DNA of 5,519 nucleotides from the NCBI GenBank assembly GCA_027297085.1, contig JAPUIL010000676.1:1-5519 (forward strand), in the 5' to 3' direction. The notes under the pieces were generated by a model. It saw only the letters and a program-made list of their open reading frames with translations. It did no database searches and was not told the DNA's origin. This document shows, in pieces, positions 1 to 5,427 of the stretch. The first letter of the stretch is position 1, and each line of letters opens with the position of its first letter. This DNA is from Verrucomicrobiota bacterium (GTDB taxonomy: Bacteria > Verrucomicrobiota > Verrucomicrobiia > Opitutales > UBA2995). The position numbers and the translations under genes are program-made.

Positions 1-451
1 TTCTGCCTGGCTGGAATTCCTGGAAGGTCAGCCGGTTGAATTTCTCGAGCAGCCACTTTCTCCCGGACTTGAAAATCGGATGCTTGAAATGGCTGAACCC
101 TTTTCCATCCCGCTGGCACTTGATGAGTCGGTTGCTGGAAGTGACTCCTTGGTTCAATGGTCGACCTGGCCGGGTCCCCTGGTCGTGAAACCATCTTTGC
201 TCGGCAATCCGCAAATAGAAATGCCAACCCTCGCCCTGGGTTCTTCGGTTTTTGAAACTGCCTTTGGCTTTGAAGCGGGCCTTCAGTTTTTAGCTCGTCA
301 TCAGAAAACGGATACGGCCATCGGGTACGATACAGGCACCTGTTTGGAGAAGGATGGCTGGGCCCTTCACCAACCCGGTCCACAGCTTACATCTGGCGAT
401 GTTTCGATCGAGCAGCTTCAAGAGCTTTGGGAAGTGAAGGTGAACGCATGA
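1..451 (+). CDS. menC: o-succinylbenzoate synthase (MenC), 3' part
   Basis: This is the C-terminal 149 residues of an enolase-superfamily enzyme; the reading frame is open from base 2, so the true start lies upstream of the window. MenC dehydrates SHCHC to o-succinylbenzoate in cytoplasmic menaquinone biosynthesis. In the visible part (numbering from base 2), FLEQPL carries a Glu (E16) in the position of a metal ligand, PLALDES carries the next acidic ligand (D41), and VVKPSLLG supplies the Lys (K63) expected as catalytic acid/base. A later SSVFETAFG motif followed by GYDTG is also typical of o-succinylbenzoate synthases. The internal ATG at 80 is not the start, because the conserved EQP motif lies before it. 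The stop overlaps the menE start by ATGA, and that neighbour supports MenC over other enolase-superfamily members such as dipeptide epimerases. The metal ligand of the KxK/DxDxN region lies outside the window and cannot be checked. Confidence 0.93.
   Translation, partial: SAWLEFLEGQPVEFLEQPLSPGLENRMLEMAEPFSIPLALDESVAGSDSLVQWSTWPGPLVVKPSLLGNPQIEMPTLALGSSVFETAFGFEAGLQFLARHQKTDTAIGYDTGTCLEKDGWALHQPGPQLTSGDVSIEQLQELWEVKVNA
436..451 (+). promoter_or_regulatory. ribosome binding site and ATGA coupling at the menC-menE junction
   Basis: GAAGG at 436-440 sits seven bases before ATG 448, and the ATG shares its last two bases with the menC stop TGA (449-451). This decides the menE start over the in-frame TTG at 427. 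It implies translational coupling, with ribosomes ending menC able to re-start on menE. It is the clearest Shine-Dalgarno-like site I see in the window. Confidence 0.6.
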
Positions 452-1752
452 GACCGTTTCCGGAAACCCGTGATCATCTGTTGGAGCGGCCGTTTTTGAC
501 GGAGGCCGGTTGGGGGCCATTTGGACGCCGGCTTGACGAAGTGCTTGGACTCATTGGCGATGGCCAATCGGTCCTCTGCGTAGAAGAGGATCCGATCAGA
601 GCCCTGGCCGTAATCTTTGCCACGGTGTTGAAGAAGGGCGGAGTATTTCTGGCCAACCCGAAATGGCGGTCATCGGAATGGGAGGCCGTTGATAAACTGA
701 CCGGGTTTCATCAGGTTTTTGGAGATTGTCCTATTCAGCCGGATACAACGCGCGCTGCTAGTTTTTGCGAATCGAGATTTATGATTCCTTCAGGTGGGAC
801 ATCCGGGAAAGTCAGGTTCTGTGTCCATAGTTCGGATACATTGGCCGCGGCGGTTAAGAGCCTGTATAATTTTCACGGGGAGAAGCCTTTGAACAGTATC
901 AATCCGCTGCCAGTTTTTCATGTGAGTGGCCTGATGCCAGTCCTGCGCGCTTGTCTTACGGGTGGGCGAACCGGGATTGCCAATTGGAAGACGATTGAAT
1001 CGGGAAGTTTTCCTTCGTTTCCCGGAGAGCCAAGTTCAATTTCCTTGGTTCCTGCACAATTGGCGCGGACAATCAAGACAGAGGAAGGGCTTCGTTTTCT
1101 ACATGGATTCGTCACGATTTATTTGGGAGGAGCGGGAACGCCTCCGGATCTTATTCGCTTTATCCGTTCGGAAAAACTGCCGGTCCTCTTTGTGTATGGC
1201 ATGACGGAAACAGCTGCCATGGTTGTCGCCGGATCACGGGCCGATACGGACTCTATGGGCAATCTCTGGGGACAACCCTTGCCCGGCGTTTCGGTTTCGT
1301 TGCCGGAAGATCAGGAAATTCACATCCAAACCCAGTCCCTGTTCCGTGGGTATTTCCCAGACGATGCCAAGGTAAGTGATTTTGCCACCGGCGATGTGGG
1401 ACAATGGACCGTGGATCACCAGATACAGGTTCTCGGAAGGAAGGATTTTTTAATTAACAGCGGTGGTGAGAAAGTGAATCCGGAGGAGGTGGAGGCAATT
1501 TTACGTGAATGTTTGCCTGGAGTTAAATTGGCTGTTGCTGGGCGCTGTCATGCTGAGTGGGGTGAGCAAGTCGTGGCATTGGTTGAGGTGGACCTGTCAT
1601 CAGACAGCTTGGAGAGATTGCGGCAAAAGTTGGAAGTTCGCTTAGCGGTTCACAAGATACCAGCAGAATTCATCAAGGGGATAATGATTCCTTTAAACGC
1701 ATTGGGTAAAGTGGATCGTGCGGCTTTGAAAGCTATCATCAGCGGTGGTTGA
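448..1752 (+). CDS. menE: o-succinylbenzoate-CoA ligase (MenE)
   Basis: This is a complete 434-residue ANL-superfamily acyl-CoA synthetase, close to the usual MenE length. It adenylates o-succinylbenzoate and transfers it to CoA, giving OSB-CoA, the substrate of MenB. Motifs in order: the phosphate-binding loop PSGGTSGKVRF (about 114-124), YGMTETA (250-256), TGDVGQW (314-320), the hinge and C-terminal domain motif GRKDFLINSGGEKVNPEE (330-347), and LNALGKVDR (416-424) with the adenylation Lys at about K421. The start chosen is ATG 448: it overlaps the menC stop as ATGA and has a GAAGG sequence at 436-440 with 7-base spacing. An in-frame TTG at 427 would add seven residues but is less likely. 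Two stops in a row (TGA TAA) end the gene. The P-loop has VR where many ANL enzymes have PK; as I recall, this resembles cyanobacterial MenE. The paired menC makes MenE the best call among acyl-CoA ligases. Confidence 0.95.
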   Translation: MRPFPETRDHLLERPFLTEAGWGPFGRRLDEVLGLIGDGQSVLCVEEDPIRALAVIFATVLKKGGVFLANPKWRSSEWEAVDKLTGFHQVFGDCPIQPDTTRAASFCESRFMIPSGGTSGKVRFCVHSSDTLAAAVKSLYNFHGEKPLNSINPLPVFHVSGLMPVLRACLTGGRTGIANWKTIESGSFPSFPGEPSSISLVPAQLARTIKTEEGLRFLHGFVTIYLGGAGTPPDLIRFIRSEKLPVLFVYGMTETAAMVVAGSRADTDSMGNLWGQPLPGVSVSLPEDQEIHIQTQSLFRGYFPDDAKVSDFATGDVGQWTVDHQIQVLGRKDFLINSGGEKVNPEEVEAILRECLPGVKLAVAGRCHAEWGEQVVALVEVDLSSDSLERLRQKLEVRLAVHKIPAEFIKGIMIPLNALGKVDRAALKAIISGG

Positions 1753-1778
1753 TAATTTGACCTCAATCAGGCTATAAC
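1749..1778 (+). promoter_or_regulatory. predicted sigma70-type promoter of the parDE operon
   Basis: TTGATA (1749-1754) and TATAAC (1773-1778) are separated by 18 bases; each differs from consensus at one position. The -35 box overlaps the menE stop codons, so the promoter uses nearly all of the 66-base gap. Transcription would start near 1785 and leave a leader of about 34 bases. The -10 box overlaps the palindrome at 1774-1800, as expected for an autorepressed toxin-antitoxin operon. A perfect TTGACA at 1784-1789 also exists but has no good -10 box at the right distance. This is a prediction from sequence only. Confidence 0.5.
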
Positions 1779-1800
1779 AGTGATTGACAATGATTGTTAT
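1774..1800 (+). promoter_or_regulatory. palindromic operator, probable ParD/ParDE binding site
   Basis: A 27-bp inverted repeat is centred on base 1787: 11 of 13 positions match between the left arm and the reverse complement of the right arm. The outer hexamers are ATAACA and TGTTAT and the core is ATTG-A-CAAT. Within it TGATTG occurs twice (1781-1786 and 1791-1796), exactly 10 bp apart, which would place two ribbon-helix-helix dimers on one face of the DNA. It overlaps the predicted -10 box, so binding should block transcription. ParD-family antitoxins commonly autorepress in this way. Its assignment to this particular antitoxin is inferred from position. Confidence 0.6.
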
Positions 1801-1818
1801 TAAAATAGTTTTTGCTTC

Positions 1819-2076
1819 ATGAATGTTTCACTAACGCCAAAGCTGGAGAAGTGGGTGCAATCCAAGGTGTCTTCGGGCTATTATAACTCATCATCCGAAG
1901 TCGTGCGCGAAGCTCTCAGAATTATGGCTGAATATGAACAAGAACGGCGAAATCGCATTAAGAGTTTAAGATCAGATGTGCTGGTCGGTTTGCATCAGTC
2001 CAAACGAGGTAAGGTTATCAGATTCGATAAGTCAGAGCTAAAAAAAATAAAGCAGGAAGCAAAAGCGGGCATGTAA
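1819..2076 (+). CDS. parD: ParD-family antitoxin, ribbon-helix-helix
   Basis: An 85-residue protein of typical ParD length. Residues 1-7 (MNVSLTP) form the DNA-binding beta strand. They are followed by helix A (about 8-18), the turn SGYYNSSSE (19-27) and helix B, VVREALRIM (28-36); the whole matches the ParD/CopG-type ribbon-helix-helix fold. The polar, Lys/Arg-rich C-terminal half (about 37-85) is the part expected to wrap round and neutralise ParE. It should be cytoplasmic, bind the toxin next door, and with it repress the promoter and palindrome just upstream. No Shine-Dalgarno sequence is visible before ATG 1819; the leader is A/T-rich. Its last codon runs straight into the toxin start (TAATG). 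The 3' end is clearly A-rich (for example the run around 2041-2065), unlike the flanking menE and polX genes, which hints at separate ancestry. The exact ParD subfamily is uncertain. Confidence 0.93.
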   Translation: MNVSLTPKLEKWVQSKVSSGYYNSSSEVVREALRIMAEYEQERRNRIKSLRSDVLVGLHQSKRGKVIRFDKSELKKIKQEAKAGM

Positions 2077-2372
2077 TGGGCATTCGATTGGAACTTACCC
2101 ACGAAGCGCGGGCAGATCTTATGGAAATTTGGCGGTATATTGCGGAAGACGATAAGCAGGTAGCTAGTAAATTTCTTGATCGTCTCTATGTTGAATGTGA
2201 GAAACTGGCTTCGCTTGGCTCAGTTGGCCGGTCAAGAACGGAGCTTGGTGGAGGTGTTCTGAGTTATTTCTTTAAACGCTATGTCATTTTCTTTACCAGG
2301 GACGCCAAGAGATTAACGGTGCTTAGGGTGCTGCATGGCGCTAGAGATCAATCCAAGGTTTTTGATAATTAA
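2076..2372 (+). CDS. parE: ParE-family toxin (RelE/ParE superfamily)
   Basis: A 98-residue protein of usual ParE size. Recognisable family features are the first strand and helix (IRLELTHEARADLMEIWRYI, 3-22), the helix with ASKFLDRL (30-37), GRSRTEL (51-57) in the region of the conserved 'G..R.EL' motif, a hydrophobic strand YVIFFTR (69-75), and the C-terminal RVLHGARD (84-91), a hallmark of ParE. Studied ParE toxins inhibit DNA gyrase, whereas RelE relatives cleave mRNA. The typical RelE catalytic set is not evident and the partner is ParD-like, so gyrase poisoning is the better guess, but the target is inferred. ATG 2076 shares one base with the parD stop. The nearest purine-rich stretch (AGGAAG, 2054-2059) is 16 bases upstream, too far for a standard site, so translation probably depends on coupling to the antitoxin. 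The protein looks intact, with no frameshift or truncation. Confidence 0.93.
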   Translation: MGIRLELTHEARADLMEIWRYIAEDDKQVASKFLDRLYVECEKLASLGSVGRSRTELGGGVLSYFFKRYVIFFTRDAKRLTVLRVLHGARDQSKVFDN

Positions 2373-2383
2373 AAACTATCTGA

Positions 2384-4111
2384 ATGGAAAAGGGTGAAAT
2401 ATCAGATGTGTTGGGAGAGATCGCTATTCTGCTGGAGTTGAAGGGCGACAACCCGTTCAAGATACGTGCCTATCAATCAGGACAACGCGCCCTCGATACC
2501 TTGGAGGAGGAACTGGGGACCCTGATCGGGGAAAGTCGCTTGGGCGAGGTGAAGGGAATCGGCAAGGCCCTGACCGAAAAAATCGAGACATTATTTAATG
2601 ACGAGCCGTTGCCCTTTTATGATGACCTCCTCGCTTCGGTGGAACCGGGGCTCATTGAGATGTTGGAAATCCCTGGCCTGGGGGCGAAAAAAATCAGGAA
2701 ACTGCACGATGAGCTGGGTGTGGATACCATTGGGAGCCTGACCCGTGTCTGCGAATCCGGCGAAGTAGCCAAGCTAGCGGGCTTTGGAGCCAAGTCTGTC
2801 GAAAAAATATTATCCGGCATCCAAAACCGGGAGGCCTACTCCAAACGTCACCTCTGGTGGATAGCCAATGAAACGGCTCAGCCGATTCTGGAGGGATTAC
2901 GCGACTTGCCTCAGGTTGCCCGGGCTGAAGCTGCTGGCAGCCTGCGTCGCAAAATGGAAACCGTGGGCGACCTTGACTTCATCGCCGCTTCCGATGAACC
3001 CGAAGCGATCATGGATTGGTTTGTGTCCTTACCGGATGTGCGAGAGGTGTCCGGTCACGGTAAGACAAAATCCAGCGTCCGTTTTGAGAGTGGTATGCAG
3101 GCTGACTTGCGCGTGGTTCCTCCGGATCAGTTCGTGTTCGCTCTTCATCATTTTACCGGATCCAAGGATCACAATGTGGCCATGCGAAGCCGGGCCCTTT
3201 CTAAGGGATTCAGTCTGAGTGAATGGGGATTGCGGACTGAGGATAAAGAGGCGATGGCAGTGGATACGATTGAAGATGAAGAACAGCTCTTCAAATTGCT
3301 CGACTTGAATTATATTCCACCGGAACTGCGCGAAGGGCTGGGTGAAATTGAATCCGCCGAAGCCGGCCAACTTCCCGAGCTGGTCCAGGATAAAGATTTG
3401 AAAGGCGTTTTCCACAACCATACCCACGCTTCGGATGGAGATCATTCGATCGAAGAAATGACTCAGGCTGCACAGGACCGAGGCTGGGATTATCTGGGAC
3501 TTGCCGATCATTCCAAGGCCAGTTTCCAGACCAATGGTTTGGACGAGGCGCGGGTGGAGGAACAGATTGAAAAGATGCACGCTGTAAATGCTTCCGGCCA
3601 ATTCAAATGCCATGTCTTTACGGGAATTGAATGCGATATTTTAAAAGATGGCTCACTCGATCTGGACGATTCCACCCTGGAGAAACTCGACTACGTGGTA
3701 GTATCAGTGCACTCGAGCTTCACTTTGAGCGAAGAGGAAATGACCCAGCGATTTATCAAGGCGATTGAGCATCCTTGCTCCACCATGGTTGGTCATTTGA
3801 CGGGGCGACTGCTTCTAAAACGTGAACCCTACCTGGTGAATATCGAGAAGGTGGTCGATGCGGCGATAGCCAACCGCGTCATCATCGAAATGAATGCTCA
3901 CCCACAGCGGCTGGACATGGATTGGCGGCATTGGAAACGGGCTGCCTCCAAAGGTCTCCTTACCAGCGTCAATCCTGACGCGCATAGCGTTTTTGGGCTT
4001 CAATACGCGTCCGCTGGTATCAACGCCTGCCGCAAAGGCTGGCTTACCGCGGATTCGGTTTTCAACACCTGGCCAATCGAAAAGATAAAATCCTATTTGG
4101 CGGGGAGGTAG
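2384..4111 (+). CDS. polX: DNA polymerase/3'-5' exonuclease PolX (Pol beta-like plus PHP)
   Basis: A complete 575-residue protein, about the size of known bacterial PolX. The N-terminal 8-kDa-type domain (about 1-80, with [15 protein letters not shown] at 23-37) and helix-hairpin-helix motifs ([10 protein letters not shown] 54-63, IPGLGAKK 96-103, GFGAKS 133-138) bind DNA. The nucleotidyltransferase core has [15 protein letters not shown] (185-199) with D196 and D198, the third Asp in ADLRVV (D241), and [12 protein letters not shown] (257-268). The PHP domain keeps the full set of metal ligands: H344, H346, D351, H376, E416, H443, H471, D532 and H534, so both polymerase and 3'-5' exonuclease or AP-processing activities are expected. 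The role is gap-filling repair synthesis, as in base excision repair. ATG 2384 is 11 bases after the parE stop, with no clear Shine-Dalgarno sequence or separate promoter, so co-transcription with parDE is likely. No defects are visible. Confidence 0.97.
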   Translation: MEKGEISDVLGEIAILLELKGDNPFKIRAYQSGQRALDTLEEELGTLIGESRLGEVKGIGKALTEKIETLFNDEPLPFYDDLLASVEPGLIEMLEIPGLGAKKIRKLHDELGVDTIGSLTRVCESGEVAKLAGFGAKSVEKILSGIQNREAYSKRHLWWIANETAQPILEGLRDLPQVARAEAAGSLRRKMETVGDLDFIAASDEPEAIMDWFVSLPDVREVSGHGKTKSSVRFESGMQADLRVVPPDQFVFALHHFTGSKDHNVAMRSRALSKGFSLSEWGLRTEDKEAMAVDTIEDEEQLFKLLDLNYIPPELREGLGEIESAEAGQLPELVQDKDLKGVFHNHTHASDGDHSIEEMTQAAQDRGWDYLGLADHSKASFQTNGLDEARVEEQIEKMHAVNASGQFKCHVFTGIECDILKDGSLDLDDSTLEKLDYVVVSVHSSFTLSEEEMTQRFIKAIEHPCSTMVGHLTGRLLLKREPYLVNIEKVVDAAIANRVIIEMNAHPQRLDMDWRHWKRAASKGLLTSVNPDAHSVFGLQYASAGINACRKGWLTADSVFNTWPIEKIKSYLAGR

Positions 4112-4124
4112 CCGCTAAAGCGGC
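4111..4124 (+). terminator. weak hairpin directly behind polX
   Basis: GCCGC-TAAA-GCGGC forms a 5-bp all-G/C stem that begins at the last base of the polX stop codon. It is followed by GGTTATTAG rather than a clean T-run, so it is at best a weak intrinsic terminator. It could equally be a small dispersed repeat or an mRNA 3'-end stabiliser. Its place right behind the gene is the main argument for a role. Confidence 0.35.
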
Positions 4125-4125
4125 G

Positions 4126-4154
4126 GTTATTAGTAATTCGTTGATAGTTATTAG
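4126..4154 (+). repeat. GTTATTAG direct repeat pair
   Basis: GTTATTAG occurs at 4126-4133 and again at 4147-4154, 21 bp apart, with a TAATTCGTTGATA stretch between. Such TTATTAG-rich tracts behind genes tend to be low-complexity intergenic repeats. Nothing here indicates a specific protein site. Confidence 0.4.
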
Positions 4155-4280
4155 CAAAGAAGGTTATAGGCAAGAGGTAGAGGGGTAATCGGTATCGCTA
4201 CAAAGGCTAAAGGCTGAATAAGTGAGAAGAACACGATGGTGGAGCAGCTAGAGCAGATACTAAGATTGAAAGGTATTTGA

Positions 4281-4310
4281 AACTCACGCTAAGGCGCGAA
4301 GAACGCTAAG
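4281..4310 (+). repeat. ACGCTAAG short tandem-like repeat
   Basis: ACGCTAAG appears at 4286-4293 and 4303-4310, separated by the related word GCGCGAAGA. From memory, this 'cacgctaaggcgcgaagaacgc' style of sequence is a short dispersed repeat seen between genes in many environmental bacteria; that cannot be checked here. No coding role is visible. Confidence 0.5.
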
Positions 4311-4346
4311 TCTTTTGGTTTGAATTTACCCTAACGTTTTAAACGC

Positions 4347-4435
4347 CTTCGAAAGAGCAAGTTCTATCTCATTTTAAATCAGTGTGTTATGGATATTAGT
4401 ATAAGTTTTTTAAACTTCACCCATGCTTCGAAAGA
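4347..4435 (+). repeat. 10-bp direct repeat CTTCGAAAGA
   Basis: CTTCGAAAGA occurs at 4347-4356 and 4426-4435, 79 bp apart. Between them, AAGTTT-TTT-AAACTT (4403-4417) forms a small A/T hairpin. The repeat is short enough to be chance, but two exact copies in an otherwise unstructured A/T-rich spacer are recorded here. Confidence 0.3.
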
Positions 4436-4727
4436 ATCTACGCCGGGCAAGCTTGGCGATTCAAAAATGCCTTTCCGAAGGCTAAAATCGACAAGCGCGA
4501 AGAGCTGCGTTCCAGCCCGCTACCGATGAGCTTAGCGAAGACACATCTACAAGCCTTTAGGCGCAGAATAACACCCGCTTGGTCACTTAGGAAACTACGC
4601 TCCCGCGCTTGATTGCGAACCGCGCCTTGCTCTTCATCACCGTTGTTCGCTTCGCTGTCGTCGCAGGCTCCTCACTTCTCGATTTTTTGAAACTATTAGG
4701 TTAATATCGTGCTAGACTTCGGCAACG

Positions 4728-4774
4728 GCTTCGACACGGCACGGCAGACACGCTTGTCCTGAGCTTGTCGAAGC
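4728..4774 (+). repeat. hairpin with the dispersed TTCGACAAGCTCAGGA-type repeat
   Basis: GCTTCGAC (4728-4735) is the exact reverse complement of GTCGAAGC (4767-4774), giving an 8-bp stem (9 with the next A-T pair) around a loop of about 30 bases. The right half, 4752-4774, reads CTTGTCCTGAGCTTGTCGAA at its core, a word found dispersed in many unrelated bacterial genomes (recalled, not searched). In the other orientation it encodes the peptide FDKLRTS, which explains the spurious 78-codon minus-strand ORF crossing it. A related copy in inverted orientation lies at 5348-5365. Confidence 0.6.
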
Positions 4775-4885
4775 GGCCTTGCGCTGCTTCCAGAGTGAGC
4801 GGCGCTATTTTATCATTTTTAATCACAGTGGTGTAAGCAGGAATCGCACTCGAATACGCGGTTTTCGCAATCGTTGTCGTTATTA

Positions 4886-4900
4886 GATCAGGATCAGGAT
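4886..4900 (+). repeat. GATCAG micro-repeat
   Basis: The hexamer GATCAG is repeated two and a half times without spacing. It is directly preceded by an A/T-rich TCGTTGTCGTTATTA stretch of similar low complexity. This is probably slippage-derived intergenic sequence with no assigned function. Confidence 0.4.
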
Positions 4901-5004
4901 TATCCGCTCTCTCGCTTCTTGCTCTCCGCCATGTCACGCCGTAGCAATGTCTCCAGGCAGTCTGGTTGTTCCGGTTTCGCTTGGGCTCTTGTGATCATGC
5001 CGCC

Positions 5005-5170
5005 TTTCAGGCTTCGGTAGCGCCCCGGTCTTGTCGCAGCTTCGCTGCTCGGAAAAGGGGCCTGAAACTCTATATAGCAATGGCCGTGAGGTCATTGAAA
5101 GTACTCAATCTCACTGTCAGAAATCATCCATGGCCTCACGGCCACGGCTACATCATACGTCCTGTTTCAG
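5005..5170 (+). repeat. nested inverted-repeat element with alternative pairings
   Basis: The inner stem pairs 5081-5095 with 5130-5144: 14 Watson-Crick pairs and one G-T over 15 positions, with a 34-base loop. An outer stem pairs CTGAAAC (5062-5068) with GTTTCAG (5164-5170), 7 of 7. The same CCTGAAA strand can instead pair upstream: TTTCAGGC (5005-5012) with GCCTGAAA (5060-5067), 8 of 8, enclosing a small hairpin GCAGC-TTC-GCTGC (5036-5048). The outer and upstream pairings exclude each other. This could be a REP- or MITE-like repeat or a transcribed structured RNA. Open frames of 71 and 64 codons run through it but show no protein-family features, and the inverted repeat explains much of their sequence. 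No promoter is evident. Confidence 0.5.
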
Positions 5171-5298
5171 AAGAGGCCTAGCGAAGGCGGATCTCCGCTC
5201 TCTTCTCCTGCCTTCTTCCTTCTAAATCCTAACCCAGCGGAGCCGGAACCAAAAGGAAACATATTTTAACGAAACAGAATTCAACACCAGGAATTTTG

Positions 5299-5427
5299 CC
5301 ACGGATGGACACTGATTGAACACGGATAGTTATTTAGAAGTGAGGCCATTCGACAGGCTCAGGCCAGAAAGCAAGAAGCGAGTAGTGAGAATAAATAAAT
5401 CCGTGTTTAATCGGTGATAATCCGTGG
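5299..5427. repeat. inverted-repeat element with three-fold ATCCGTG heptamers per arm
   Basis: The 29-bp arms at 5299-5327 and 5399-5427 match as inverted repeats at 24 of 29 positions, with a 71-bp centre. Each arm holds three related heptamers: CACGGAT, CACTGAT, CACGGAT at 5300, 5310 and 5321 on the left, and ATCCGTG, ATCGGTG, ATCCGTG at 5399, 5410 and 5420 on the right. The heptamers start 10-11 bp apart. The centre contains ATTCGACAGGCTCAGGCC (5348-5365), a relative of the word in the 4728-4774 hairpin. 'Cacggat' strings like these are, from memory, a common dispersed intergenic repeat in environmental bacteria. No ORF is enclosed, so any mobility would need outside help. Confidence 0.6.

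Noticed and set aside
427..447. TTG start giving MenE seven extra residues
   Set aside because: ATG 448 has a GAAGG site at proper spacing and the typical ATGA overlap with menC, and the extra residues match nothing known in the family.
1784..1812. TTGACA at 1784-1789 as the -35 of a second parDE promoter
   Set aside because: No good -10 hexamer lies 16-18 bases downstream; the best candidate, TAGTTT at 1806-1811, matches consensus poorly and would give an almost leaderless transcript. The hexamer is better explained as the core of the operator palindrome.
3029..3613. 194-codon minus-strand ORF inside polX
   Set aside because: It is a shadow of polX. The plus-strand frame carries the polymerase and PHP catalytic motifs across this span, so the antisense frame has no independent support.
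4701..4937. 78-codon minus-strand ORF
   Set aside because: It contains FDKLRTS, which is simply the translation of the dispersed TTCGACAAGCTCAGGA-type repeat. The rest covers low-complexity sequence, and no family features or ribosome site are visible.
4966..5225. 71- and 64-codon plus-strand ORFs
   Set aside because: They overlap each other in different frames and run through the strong inverted repeat at 5081-5144, which explains much of their sequence. No protein family is recognisable.
4281..5427. CRISPR array
   Set aside because: The short repeats differ in sequence, orientation and spacing. There are no regularly spaced identical repeats of 23-40 bp with unique spacers, and no cas genes.
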